Below are positions 13,794 to 21,210 of a stretch of DNA of 33,198 nt, piece by piece; position 1 is the first letter of the stretch, and every line of letters begins with the position of its first letter. Under the pieces are notes generated by a model that saw only the letters and a program-made list of their open reading frames with translations, did no database searches and was not told the origin of the DNA. This DNA comes from Bacteroidales bacterium UBA3843 (GTDB lineage Bacteria; Bacteroidota; Bacteroidia; Bacteroidales; Paludibacteraceae). The stretch is taken from assembly GCA_002392745.1 (NCBI GenBank), contig DGHR01000012.1, forward strand, positions 1 through 33,198, given 5' to 3'. Position numbers and translations under genes: made by a program.

Positions 13794-15338
13794 TTACCAT
13801 CCTCCATGGCCGCCGGGACCTCCTCCTCCACCGGGTTGTGTGCCTCCGCCGGGGCCGCCTCCGCTTTTGCCTCCGCTATAACTGCTGAGTGTGACGCTGC
13901 TGCCGCCGGATGTGCCGGCACCCAGATAGGCGTATCCGTTCAGGATGGAAGTTCCGCTGCTGACACTAACGCCGGATTGCAGGCTTGTCGTGCCCCCGGT
14001 GGAAACAACCATCGTTGTTGTTTTCAGAGTGCTCGGGGTCTTGAATACGAAATCCTCGCTGCCGCCGCTCAGTACGTACCATGTGTTCGTGCCTGCGGTT
14101 GCGGAATAGCAACTCTGGCTCAGACTGGCGCCATTCTCTAAATTGCCTATTGCGATAATCGTGCCACCCTGTACGTAGAGTTTCTTGCCTCCTTCGGTAT
14201 TAGCATCCAGCGCCACTTCGGCGCCGCCGGCGCATATGGCGTAAACCACACCGCCTTGGATATACATATTGCCGTTAGCGTCTAAGCCGTCATTGCCGGT
14301 AGAATAGCCCATCACATAGCCGCCGGAGATGGTCAGATCCCCTGTCGCGTTGATGGCGTCGTCGTATGCCTGCGCATAGACATATCCGCCGGAGATGGTT
14401 ATTTCGCCCTTGGCTTCTATGCCCTCCGGTGTATTGCTGCTGGTGGACGAACCGCTGCAGATGGCGGTTACCGTTCCGCCGCTGACGATGAGGTCGCTGC
14501 TCGTCTTGATACACTTGGAGTAACTCTGTATGCGGGTTATACCGCCGCTGATTTCAATATTTCCGTATGCCAATATACCCTTGTCGCCGGTGCTGGTCAC
14601 GTCTATGTCTCCGCCGGTGATGAGTATGGAAGCAGTGTCGCATTGGATGCCTTCGCCTGCCGCATTGATGGTCAGCGCACCGTCGTTGATGATGATACCG
14701 TCGTTGGCGTGCAGACCGTCACTGGCTTTGGCTGTCAGATATAACTCACCGGTTCCCGGACAGAGACGGATGTAGTCATCGGAGGCGACGGCATGCTTGT
14801 AATTGCCGGTGACGTTCAGTGTGCCTGAACCCGAGAAGCAAATCTGTCCCTCGCTGAAGAACGCGGCTTTGCGGTCTTCGGTGGTAGTGGCGTACGACGA
14901 ACCATCAATCAGCGTGTTCGTCCCGCCCAGTACGGCATAGCATGTCTTCGAACTCTGGTTGTTGATGGCAGGACCGTCAGAGCAGGTCAGTGTCAGGCCA
15001 TTGAGCGAAAGTTTGAACTTGTAGGAACTATAGATGGACAACTGTCCTGTTCCCTCGCCACTGACGGCATACTCGATGTTCTTGACGGTCGAATTGACGG
15101 TAACATATCCGTTCGCGCAAGAGACAATCACGCTGTCTGCCGCGCCTGTGACGGTAACGTCTGTGCCGTTCCAGACAATATTAATGGTATTGCTCCAGGT
15201 CTCGTTGTTCACATAGTCCGATGCCTCGTCGCCTGTGAATGTATCCGTGGAGATACTACTGCTGCTACTGCTTTTCTCGCATCCGGTTCCAATCAGCGTT
15301 ACCAACGCCAAAAGGAGAATAAATCCATTCTTTTTCAT
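13794..15338 (-). CDS. Beta-helix carbohydrate-binding lipoprotein (Cthe_2159/DUF4353-like)
   Basis: 514 residues from the ATG at 15338, which begins a lipoprotein signal (MKKNGFILLLALVTLIGTGC, lipid Cys 20); an ATG at 15389 lies upstream of the transcript start and is rejected. After a Ser-rich linker come many imperfect beta-helix turns with the wording ISGGxVxAxxxxDAIxAxGDLTISGG, such as GNIEISGGITRI and NMYIQGGVVYAI. Asp/Asn ladders (DGLDANGN, DDAINATGD, DGLHANDG) fit calcium sites. The C-terminus is an extreme Gly-rich tail (about 490-514). The founding member Cthe_2159 binds polygalacturonate and cellulose and bundles metal ions; this protein may bind the polymer made by the neighbouring VTC enzyme or a plant polysaccharide. 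First gene of the operon. Confidence 0.83.
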   Translation of the reverse strand: MKKNGFILLLALVTLIGTGCEKSSSSSSISTDTFTGDEASDYVNNETWSNTINIVWNGTDVTVTGAADSVIVSCANGYVTVNSTVKNIEYAVSGEGTGQLSIYSSYKFKLSLNGLTLTCSDGPAINNQSSKTCYAVLGGTNTLIDGSSYATTTEDRKAAFFSEGQICFSGSGTLNVTGNYKHAVASDDYIRLCPGTGELYLTAKASDGLHANDGIIINDGALTINAAGEGIQCDTASILITGGDIDVTSTGDKGILAYGNIEISGGITRIQSYSKCIKTSSDLIVSGGTVTAICSGSSTSSNTPEGIEAKGEITISGGYVYAQAYDDAINATGDLTISGGYVMGYSTGNDGLDANGNMYIQGGVVYAICAGGAEVALDANTEGGKKLYVQGGTIIAIGNLENGASLSQSCYSATAGTNTWYVLSGGSEDFVFKTPSTLKTTTMVVSTGGTTSLQSGVSVSSGTSILNGYAYLGAGTSGGSSVTLSSYSGGKSGGGPGGGTQPGGGGGPGGHGGW

Positions 15339-15378
15339 TTTCTGCAATGTTTTGTTTGACATAAAGACAAAAAGCGTG

Positions 15379-15410
15379 CAAAAGTACATAGAAATAACCG
15401 TTTTAGCAAA
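15379..15410 (-). promoter_or_regulatory. Promoter of the lipoprotein-VTC-DUF4956-DUF2490 operon
   Basis: Minus strand: TTTG (15407-15410), 20 bp, TACTTTTG (15379-15386), an exact consensus match. The start of transcription should be near 15373, leaving a leader of about 35 nt. Confidence 0.82.
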
Positions 15411-15419
15411 TCAATACGC

Positions 15420-15433
15420 CTTTTTGCCAATAA
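15420..15433 (-). promoter_or_regulatory. Putative AraC operator, operon copy
   Basis: CTTTTTGCCAATAA on the plus strand, identical to 16400-16413. It starts 9 bp upstream of the -33 box of the lipoprotein operon. On the minus strand the match extends to 19 of 21 bases (TTATTGGCAAAAAG followed by kCGyATT). Assigning it to the adjacent AraC protein is inference. Confidence 0.6.
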
Positions 15434-15457
15434 AATGAATGAAATTAATAAGATTTT

Positions 15458-16309
15458 TTACTTTTTCCGCTTCCTGTATTCCGAAGGACGCATGCCTGTC
15501 TGGCGTTTGAAGAATCGGCAGAATGAGGCGCTCTCGTCGAATCCGAACTCGTAAGCCACTTGCTGAACGGTCATGTCCCTGTGGGTGTCCATCCATCGTT
15601 TGGCTTGCTCGGTCAGCATCTCTGTAATCCATGTGTTCGGCGTTTTGCCCGTGGTGCGCAGGATGGTAAGAGAGAGGTGCTTCGGCGTCAAATGGAGCTG
15701 CTCTGCATACCAGATTAATGTGTGATGGCGGTTGTAGTGCGTCAGCAGCAGGTCGTAGAACCGGTTGAAAAGTTGCTCACCGCGGGTACTGGAAACCACC
15801 TCTACATCTTCTTCCCCTCTATACCGCGTGAGCGCGTAAAACAATATATCCAATAGGTTTTCCAGCATGGCTGCACGTCTCGGATGCTCTATCTCGCATA
15901 AACGCCGGAGTACCTGTACGATATCATGCACATTGGCAAACTGCTCTTCGGTCAGCGTGAGAGCAGGGCGGTTGTGGTATTTCTGGTAGTCTATGAACGA
16001 CTCGCGGCGAGTGAGCTCTCTGTAGAGCGCCGGAGAGATGATGATGAGCGTGGCGCGGTAGTCCGGCGAGACGGTACTATACGTGAAGATATGGTTTGGC
16101 AGCGCCACACCTACATCGCGCCGCTCAAAACGCCGAGGCAGCAGGTCATACATGAAATCAGCTGTTCCTTCCAAACAGATGCCGATGACAAGATTGTCAG
16201 ACTGAAACGGACGGTCGCCGCTCGGCAGCGACTGTACTTCTGCCACTACCACACCCTGACGGTCTATGCGTTCTTGGAAGTGAATAGGATGTTGGGCTGG
16301 ATTGGCCAT
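15458..16309 (-). CDS. AraC-family transcriptional regulator
   Basis: 283 residues. The N-terminal half (about 1-150) is a cupin-like effector or dimerisation domain with no obvious ligand motif. The C-terminal 100 residues hold the two helix-turn-helix units: WYAEQLHLTPKHLSLTILRTTGKTPNTWI, then VQQVAYEFGFDESASFCRFFKRQTGMRPSEYRK with the family signature. It has its own promoter (16358-16389) and stops 25 bp before a 14-bp word that also occurs upstream of its own promoter. Autoregulation and control of the lipoprotein-VTC operon follow naturally from that layout. The inducer is unknown. Confidence 0.88.
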   Translation of the reverse strand: MANPAQHPIHFQERIDRQGVVVAEVQSLPSGDRPFQSDNLVIGICLEGTADFMYDLLPRRFERRDVGVALPNHIFTYSTVSPDYRATLIIISPALYRELTRRESFIDYQKYHNRPALTLTEEQFANVHDIVQVLRRLCEIEHPRRAAMLENLLDILFYALTRYRGEEDVEVVSSTRGEQLFNRFYDLLLTHYNRHHTLIWYAEQLHLTPKHLSLTILRTTGKTPNTWITEMLTEQAKRWMDTHRDMTVQQVAYEFGFDESASFCRFFKRQTGMRPSEYRKRKK

Positions 16310-16357
16310 AAGCGTATATTAATCAGTAAAAGCACTCTTTTGATAACAAATCCGATG

Positions 16358-16389
16358 CAAAGATAGTACTTTTTTTTCGTTCTACCAAA
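16358..16389 (-). promoter_or_regulatory. Promoter of the AraC gene
   Basis: Minus strand: TTTG (16386-16389), 20 bp, TATCTTTG (16358-16365), exact consensus; the leader is about 40 nt. Confidence 0.82.
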
Positions 16390-16399
16390 CGAAATGCGA

Positions 16400-16413
16400 C
16401 TTTTTGCCAATAA
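16400..16413 (-). promoter_or_regulatory. Putative AraC operator, autoregulatory copy
   Basis: Identical 14-mer to 15420-15433, in the same orientation and 10 bp upstream of the -33 box, compared with 9 bp in the operon copy. Confidence 0.6.
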
Positions 16414-16493
16414 TTTCACATTTTCGGGTAATGCAATCAGTCTGCCATAGGCAATATATCGGATATCACCCTTGCGTGCAGCCAGCGCCATAC

Positions 16494-16519
16494 ACAGACC
16501 GGTATTTCGCTCGGTCTGT
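16494..16519 (-). terminator. Hairpin downstream of queH, terminator-like
   Basis: ACAGACCG (16494-16501) pairs perfectly with CGGTCTGT (16512-16519), 30 bp after the queH stop. The minus strand has no U-tract after it, so intrinsic termination is doubtful. The remaining spacer up to the AraC operator shows nothing clear. Confidence 0.4.
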
Positions 16520-16549
16520 ATGCCAACTTGCAGTAGGCGGACACGGGAA

Positions 16550-17179
16550 CTAACCTCTTCGGGAGAACTCGCAGCCGCAATATAACTGGTTGTAGAAATT
16601 ATATTCCTTGAGCAACTGGTTTCTGCGGTCCTGGAGTCCGTCTTTGCGCCAGTTTTGCGCCCAGAATTGCACCTTCGTACATTGCATATCGTCCCCTTGT
16701 ACTTCCTCTGCCGCTTTCAGTCCGGCGGCGTTCACCTGCTCCAGGTTTTTCCAACGCGAGGAAGCCAGCGTGGTAGCGAAGAAGGGAATACCTAACTCCT
16801 GCGCTTTGCGTGCAGCAGCCAGCAGACGCTGGTAGAAACAAGCCTCGCACCGTTTGCCGCGCTCCGGTTCGTGCTCCAGTCCTTTTATCCCGTCCAGCCA
16901 GAGGCAGTGCTGAGCCTTCCATTGTTCGGGCCCCTGCGCACTCTGTTCGTCGTCTATCCATTGCACGCCCAGACTTTCCGCATGGCGTTTGCTCTCCGTC
17001 TTGCGGATTTCGTACTCCTCTCGCGGGTATATATTCGGGTTGAAATAGTAGATAACGGGCTCTATGCCGTGTGCCAGCAGCCATTCCACTATCGCACCGG
17101 AGCATGGTGCGCAACAGGCGTGCAGTAACACCCGCTTGCAGCCCTCAGGTACGATGATATGTTCTCTTTTTTGTTTCAT
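16550..17179 (-). CDS. queH: Epoxyqueuosine reductase QueH
   Basis: 209 residues from the ATG at 17179. It reduces epoxyqueuosine to queuosine in tRNA, the last step of queuosine synthesis in organisms lacking QueG. The family pattern is clear: HACCAPCSGAIVEWL (20-34), FNPNIYPREEYEIRK, RCEACFYQRL, TTLASSRWKN, and NFYNQLYCGCEFS near the end, with the Cys pairs that hold the metal/FeS site and redox Cys residues. The ATG overlaps the TGA of the upstream transporter (ATGA), giving translational coupling; a longer in-frame start at 17215 would add an Arg-rich leader read from the transporter gene and is rejected. Confidence 0.9.
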   Translation of the reverse strand: MKQKREHIIVPEGCKRVLLHACCAPCSGAIVEWLLAHGIEPVIYYFNPNIYPREEYEIRKTESKRHAESLGVQWIDDEQSAQGPEQWKAQHCLWLDGIKGLEHEPERGKRCEACFYQRLLAAARKAQELGIPFFATTLASSRWKNLEQVNAAGLKAAEEVQGDDMQCTKVQFWAQNWRKDGLQDRRNQLLKEYNFYNQLYCGCEFSRRG

Positions 17180-18111
17180 TCGACACCGTCTCCGTTTCCT
17201 CCTCTGTCGGTACACTCTTCGTCCTGCGTTTCCGTTTCCAATGTGGCATGCGTGATTCCCTCGTCCGCCAGCATATGTTTGACGCTCACCACCGCTTCGT
17301 GGGCATTACAGAGTTCGTCCACCACGAGATGTGCTGTCAAGGCGTTTTCGGTTGTACTCATCGCCCACACATGGATATGGTGTATGTCCACCACGTGAGG
17401 CATAGCCAATACCTGCTCCCGGAGATGGTCTATCTCTACGTTCTCAGGCACTCCGTCCAGCGCCAAACGCACGCTGTCGTGCAGCAGTTCCCATGTGGAA
17501 ACAAGGATAGCCAGCGCGATAACCAGACTGATAACAGGGTCAATGATATACCATCCCGTGCAGTTGATGATAATACCGCTAATGACGACTCCCACGCTCA
17601 CAAGCGTGTCAGCAGCCATGTGCAAAAACGCCCCACGCACGTTGAGATCGTTCTGTTGTCCGCGCCTCAGCAGTAGCGTTGTAATACCGTTTACCAGAAT
17701 GCCGACTCCGGCAGTCCAGGAGATAACCGCTCCGTCAATCGCCTCCGGCGACTGCAGTTTGTGTACGCTCTCGGCGATGATGATTCCTACCGCCACCAGC
17801 AGAAGCAGCGCGTTGAGCAGCGATATGAGAATAGTGCTCTTCTTGTAGCCGTAGGTATAACGGCTGTTGGCCGCCCTGCCTGCCAGGTAAAAAGCCACCA
17901 GTACCAATATCAGTGAAAATACGTCGCTCAGATTATGGCCGGCGTCGCTCAGCAGGGAAAGACTGTTCTTCCATATCCCCATACCGGCTTCGATGAAAAC
18001 AAACAATACGTTCAGTACGATGCTTGCGATGAGTATGCCACGCATATGCTTGTCGCCGCTTTGGGGCAGTGCATGTTCGTGGTGATGATGATGGTGATGA
18101 TTATGTTCCAT
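17176..18111 (-). CDS. Cation diffusion facilitator (zinc-type exporter)
   Basis: 311 residues from the ATG at 18111, which opens directly into a His-rich N-terminus (MEHNHHHHHHHEH). Six membrane helices fill about 20-215. The transport-site HxxxD pairs are visible in LLSDAGHNLSDVFSL (helix II) and FLHMAADTLVSVGV (helix V), the ZitB/CzcD pattern for Zn2+. The C-terminal cytosolic domain contains VDIHHIHVWAMSTTENALTAHLV. It should export zinc or similar divalent metal in exchange for protons. An in-frame ATG at 18132 would leave a leader of only 10 nt or so. The promoter is at 18148-18179. It is coupled by a 4-bp overlap to queH. Confidence 0.9.
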   Translation of the reverse strand: MEHNHHHHHHHEHALPQSGDKHMRGILIASIVLNVLFVFIEAGMGIWKNSLSLLSDAGHNLSDVFSLILVLVAFYLAGRAANSRYTYGYKKSTILISLLNALLLLVAVGIIIAESVHKLQSPEAIDGAVISWTAGVGILVNGITTLLLRRGQQNDLNVRGAFLHMAADTLVSVGVVISGIIINCTGWYIIDPVISLVIALAILVSTWELLHDSVRLALDGVPENVEIDHLREQVLAMPHVVDIHHIHVWAMSTTENALTAHLVVDELCNAHEAVVSVKHMLADEGITHATLETETQDEECTDRGGNGDGVE

Positions 18112-18147
18112 ATTATTGCTAATTTTCTGCATATGCAAATCCGACTG

Positions 18148-18179
18148 CAAAGGTACTGCTTTTTTCTGACATACGCAAT
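18148..18179 (-). promoter_or_regulatory. Promoter of the CDF-queH operon
   Basis: Minus strand: ATTG (18176-18179, one mismatch), 20 bp, TACCTTTG (18148-18155). The leader to the ATG at 18111 is about 30 nt. Between this and the iterons at 18359 (18180-18358) I see no feature. Confidence 0.75.
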
Positions 18180-18358
18180 ACCAACAAGTGGTGAAAAAAT
18201 CAAAACGGAGAATCATGGAAAAGTACAGCCAACTATGCAAAAACATAAAATGAAATCGCCAAAAATGCCAAAAACAGAAATGTTTTGGTACTCTGTAATG
18301 AGCAGAAAATCAGATTGTTGCAGTATGTTTTTAGTTGTAAAGTCTAGGATTACTCCAA

Positions 18359-18391
18359 TGCGCCCTCTATGCGCCCTTAAAGCGCCCCATA
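18359..18391. repeat. Three 11-bp GCGCCC iterons
   Basis: tgcgccctcta, tgcgcccttaa, agcgccccata: three head-to-tail 11-bp units, one per DNA turn, centred about 60 bp upstream of the -33 box at 18436. A protein-binding array is possible; no cognate regulator is evident nearby. Confidence 0.6.
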
Positions 18392-18435
18392 TCACGAGCC
18401 GAAATATCTGCAATCCGCTATTTCTATCACGAAAA

Positions 18436-18467
18436 TTTGCGTATATAGAAAAAAATATGTACCTTTG
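18436..18467 (+). promoter_or_regulatory. Promoter of the 18595 gene
   Basis: TTTG (18436-18439), 20 bp, TACCTTTG (18460-18467), exact consensus. Predicted start near 18473, leaving a leader of about 120 nt. Confidence 0.8.
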
Positions 18468-18494
18468 TGCGAAAATCGCACATCACCCGGAAAA

Positions 18495-18554
18495 ATGAGT
18501 ATTAATCGTTTGGACGTAATGAAATCAAAAATGTCAGAGCGCCAATCCGGATGA
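18495..18554 (+). CDS. Possible 19-codon leader peptide
   Basis: The first ATG of the predicted transcript opens a 19-codon frame (MSINRLDVMKSKMSERQSG) ending 40 bp before the main start. No regulatory codon bias or attenuator hairpin is visible. It may be incidental. Confidence 0.25.
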   Translation: MSINRLDVMKSKMSERQSG

Positions 18555-18594
18555 ACAATGGATGAGCACAAGAAGGACAGAGTGTTTGAACACG

Positions 18595-19341
18595 ATGAAC
18601 AGTATACGAGAATATTTATTAGCCTTGCATCAGCGCGAGCGAGCAGAGGATGAGGAATACGAGATTTCCTCTTGTCCGCAGTTGATAGAGCGTGTGCAGC
18701 AGTTGGGCTTTCTGCCACTATTAAACAGCGGTATAGACGGTTATTGCGCCGAAGAGATGATGGCGCCGGACTACCATTACGTGCAGTTTGCAGACGGTTC
18801 GTGGGAATGGCCGTTATGGACGTGGAAAGGGCCCGTCATATCCGATGGCGGCTGCGTGTACGGCAAGTTTTTCAGCGGCAAGGCGGGCTTCATCAGCCGC
18901 GAATGGTGGCCGGATTTTTACAACTACCGCCGTTCGATATATCCGCAGCCGGAAGAAGGTTCGGTAGAGGAAGCCATACTGAGTGCGCTACGCGAGCAGG
19001 GAAGCGCCATCGCCCGTGACCTGCGTGCAGCCTGCGGGATGACGGGGCCGAAGATGCGTGGCCGTTTTGACGCATACGTAAACAAACTGCAGATGGGCTG
19101 TTATATCGTGACGGAAGATTTCGTTTATCCGCGTGACAAGCACGGCAAGGAATACGGTTTCGGCTGGCAACTGCTCAACACACCGGAACACCTGATTGGC
19201 CGCGAGGCGTGCATGGCCTATACAGACGAGGGGCATACCATTCTCCGCACGCCCCAGGAGTCGTATGAACGGATACTCGGCCACATGCGAGCGATACTGC
19301 CCGAAGCCACGGAAAAACAACTGAACAAGTTAATCCGATAG
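18595..19341 (+). CDS. Conserved hypothetical protein, possible AlkZ-like winged-helix protein
   Basis: 248 residues from the ATG at 18595 (MNSIREYLLALHQRERAEDEEYE); an in-frame ATG at 18562 would add 11 residues that look unlike a folded start. The wording QFADGSWEWPLWTWKGPVI, VYGKFFSGKAGFISREWWPDFYNYRRS, EAILSALREQGSAIARDLRAACG (helix-turn-helix-like) and FDAYVNKLQMGCYIVTEDFVYPRDKHGKEYG is typical of a conserved Bacteroidetes protein that I associate with AlkZ-related winged-helix glycosylase-like proteins. That link is from memory and tentative. No signal peptide; probably cytosolic DNA binding. The sugar acetyltransferase follows after 38 bp. Confidence 0.7.
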   Translation: MNSIREYLLALHQRERAEDEEYEISSCPQLIERVQQLGFLPLLNSGIDGYCAEEMMAPDYHYVQFADGSWEWPLWTWKGPVISDGGCVYGKFFSGKAGFISREWWPDFYNYRRSIYPQPEEGSVEEAILSALREQGSAIARDLRAACGMTGPKMRGRFDAYVNKLQMGCYIVTEDFVYPRDKHGKEYGFGWQLLNTPEHLIGREACMAYTDEGHTILRTPQESYERILGHMRAILPEATEKQLNKLIR

Positions 19342-19379
19342 CAACATACCTCAAAAGTCTTATCAACCCCCAAAACAAG

Positions 19380-19934
19380 ATGACCGAATACGAAAAAATG
19401 CTCCATAACCTGCCGTACGACTATACGGACCCGGAGATACAAGCCCGAATCAAACAGACCTACTACGCCATGCGGGATTTCAACCAGTGCGGCGCGTGGG
19501 ATTTGGAAGAGTTGCATCGCTGTACAAAAGCCCTGCTGCCGAACGCCCATCCCTCGGCGTTGGTTATTCCTCCTTTTCATTGCGACCACGGCGACCGCAT
19601 AACGATAGGCGAAGGTGTGATGGTCAATTTCAACGGTGTGTTTCTGGACGGAGGAGGTATCACGATAGGTGCACACACGCTTATCGGACCGAACTGCCAG
19701 CTCCTGACACCGGATCATCCGCATGATTATCTGGAGCGCCGCAAAACCGTCGAGACCGGGCTGCCGATTCATATCGGCGATGACTGCTGGTTGGGTGGGG
19801 GAGTGACAGTCTGCCCGGGCGTGAGCATCGGTAACCGTGTCATCGTGGGAGCCGGTTCGGTTTTGACGCACGACATACCGGATGACGTCGTGGTAGCAGG
19901 CAATCCGGCAAAGATAATCAAGACCACAAAATGA
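19380..19934 (+). CDS. Sugar O-acetyltransferase (LacA/Maa type)
   Basis: 184 residues. An N-terminal Mac-type helix segment (MTEYEKMLHNLPYDYTDPEI) is followed by a left-handed beta-helix of hexapeptide repeats (GDRITIGEGVMVNFNGVFLD; IHIGDDCWLGGGVTVCPGVSIG; NRVIVGAGSVLTHDIPDDVVVAGNPAKII). The catalytic His is in TPDHPHDYLER. It should acetylate a sugar hydroxyl with acetyl-CoA in the cytosol as a trimer. The acceptor is not determinable. It follows the 18595 gene closely and probably shares its transcript. A remnant of a related gene lies at 21211-21363. Confidence 0.9.
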   Translation: MTEYEKMLHNLPYDYTDPEIQARIKQTYYAMRDFNQCGAWDLEELHRCTKALLPNAHPSALVIPPFHCDHGDRITIGEGVMVNFNGVFLDGGGITIGAHTLIGPNCQLLTPDHPHDYLERRKTVETGLPIHIGDDCWLGGGVTVCPGVSIGNRVIVGAGSVLTHDIPDDVVVAGNPAKIIKTTK

Positions 19935-19992
19935 TGGCACAGAATTTGTGATGCTGCATAAACGATTGTTCCACACATAAATAGCAAGCCTT

Positions 19993-20610
19993 ATGAAAAC
20001 CAAACTGCTTACTCTTTGCTTCGCCCTGATGGCAAGCCTGACGATGTCCGCGCAGTATGTCGTGTCGGACAAGTACGACCTCTGGTTCGAGGACACCAAC
20101 AACGAGATGACAACCCGCAAACCGGAGTATTGCACCGAGCACTACCAGGACCTGCGCAACGGTTGCCAAGTGCGGCTGTCCGGCAAAAAGGTTTATATCT
20201 ACCGCAACGGCTATTCCATCCTCTACGGCGATGAAATCAACGTGCTCTACAACGGCTATTACCGCGTCCGCCGGGGCAACACATGGTATCTCGCGGATGA
20301 AGACGGCGACCTCGTCAGCGGCATCTACGGCAAGGAAATCAGGTACTATCCGTTTGGCTATGTGACCGTTCAGCGCTCTTCCGGCTACTGGGACATCTAC
20401 CATTGCTCGGGGCGCAAACTGGAAACCTATTCATACGAAATGCCGGCAATGTTCGGAAACGGCTTTTTCTGTGTCAAACAAGGCTCGTATTGGTACGCCG
20501 TGGACCAAGACGGCGACAAGATCTCCGGCGTCTATGGCGACGATATCTTCCTCCTCAACAACGGCACATGGAAATGCATCCGCGGCAGCTATGTGACATA
20601 CGTGGAGTGA
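19993..20610 (+). CDS. Secreted protein with WG-like repeats
   Basis: 205 residues with a signal peptide (MKTKLLTLCFALMASLTMSA|QY). The mature chain has tandem units of about 30-40 residues: GYYRVRRGNTWYLADEDGDLVSGIYGKEI, then GFFCVKQGSYWYAVDQDGDKISGVYGDDI, and more divergent units before them (NGYSILYGDEINVLYN). This resembles the WG/KWG beta-repeat group in pattern, with W-Y and a D-x-D-G-D turn. No catalytic motif is seen. Function unknown, probably a periplasmic or surface binding module. It is 58 bp after the acetyltransferase. The 118 bp that follow (20611-20728) show nothing recognisable. Confidence 0.72.
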   Translation: MKTKLLTLCFALMASLTMSAQYVVSDKYDLWFEDTNNEMTTRKPEYCTEHYQDLRNGCQVRLSGKKVYIYRNGYSILYGDEINVLYNGYYRVRRGNTWYLADEDGDLVSGIYGKEIRYYPFGYVTVQRSSGYWDIYHCSGRKLETYSYEMPAMFGNGFFCVKQGSYWYAVDQDGDKISGVYGDDIFLLNNGTWKCIRGSYVTYVE

Positions 20611-20728
20611 ACATATATATCATCTCCCAATTGCGTCTGTCCGTCTGGATTTCAACGGGCATGGCAGGAGCGACGGGCGAATGCAAGACATGACGATTGA
20701 GAAATGACAGACCGATTATTGTAAAACT

Positions 20729-21208
20729 ATGGCTCAGAAGATACAGAAAACGAATGTATGCCGGCTGCTGGATGCGGCAGGGATTGCGTATGAGTTGATC
20801 GAATACGCGGTGGATGAGTCCGATTTGAGCGCCGTGCACGTGGCGTCAGAGCTACACGAGGATATAGATGCCGTGTTTAAGACCATAGTGCTGGAGGGAG
20901 ACAAGACCAAGCACTTTGTGTGCGTTGTGCCCGGAGCCTGCGAAGTGGATTTGAAGAAGGCTGCGCGCGCCAGCGGCAACAAGTCCTGCAAACCTATTCC
21001 ACAGAAAGAACTGCTGCCGCTGACGGGATATGTCCGTGGCGGCTGTTGCCCGATAGGGATGAAAAAGCCGTTTCCGTCCTATATAGACGAGACTTGTCTG
21101 CTGCATGAGAAAATCTATGTTTCCGCCGGCCAACGGGGCATGCAGCTCCGGATAGCGCCGCAGGACCTGATAGACTATGTACCTCTAACTGTAAGCGATT
21201 TGATATAA
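20729..21208 (+). CDS. ybaK: Cys-tRNA(Pro)/aminoacyl-tRNA deacylase, YbaK/EbsC type
   Basis: 159 residues, one YbaK/ProX editing domain. Seen: the conserved Lys in DAVFKTIVLEG, the FVCVVPG strand, the DLKKAARASGNK helix and the GGCCPIGMKKPFPSYIDET loop (GGxxP core of the active site). It hydrolyses mischarged tRNA (Cys-tRNAPro in YbaK) in trans. The stop is followed after 2 bp by the ATG of the acetyltransferase remnant. Confidence 0.92.
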   Translation: MAQKIQKTNVCRLLDAAGIAYELIEYAVDESDLSAVHVASELHEDIDAVFKTIVLEGDKTKHFVCVVPGACEVDLKKAARASGNKSCKPIPQKELLPLTGYVRGGCCPIGMKKPFPSYIDETCLLHEKIYVSAGQRGMQLRIAPQDLIDYVPLTVSDLI

Positions 21209-21210
21209 AA

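Noticed and set aside
16264..16491. 75-residue minus-strand open frame upstream of the AraC gene
   Set aside because: It runs through the AraC promoter and operator and into the AraC start in another frame; no homology is recognised.
18061..18111. His-codon run as a repeat element or cloning tag
   Set aside because: His-rich N-termini are normal in CDF zinc exporters, and the run begins at the native start.
20611..20728. Possible small gene or RNA between the secreted repeat protein and ybaK
   Set aside because: No start, conserved motif, hairpin with T-tract or consensus promoter could be found.
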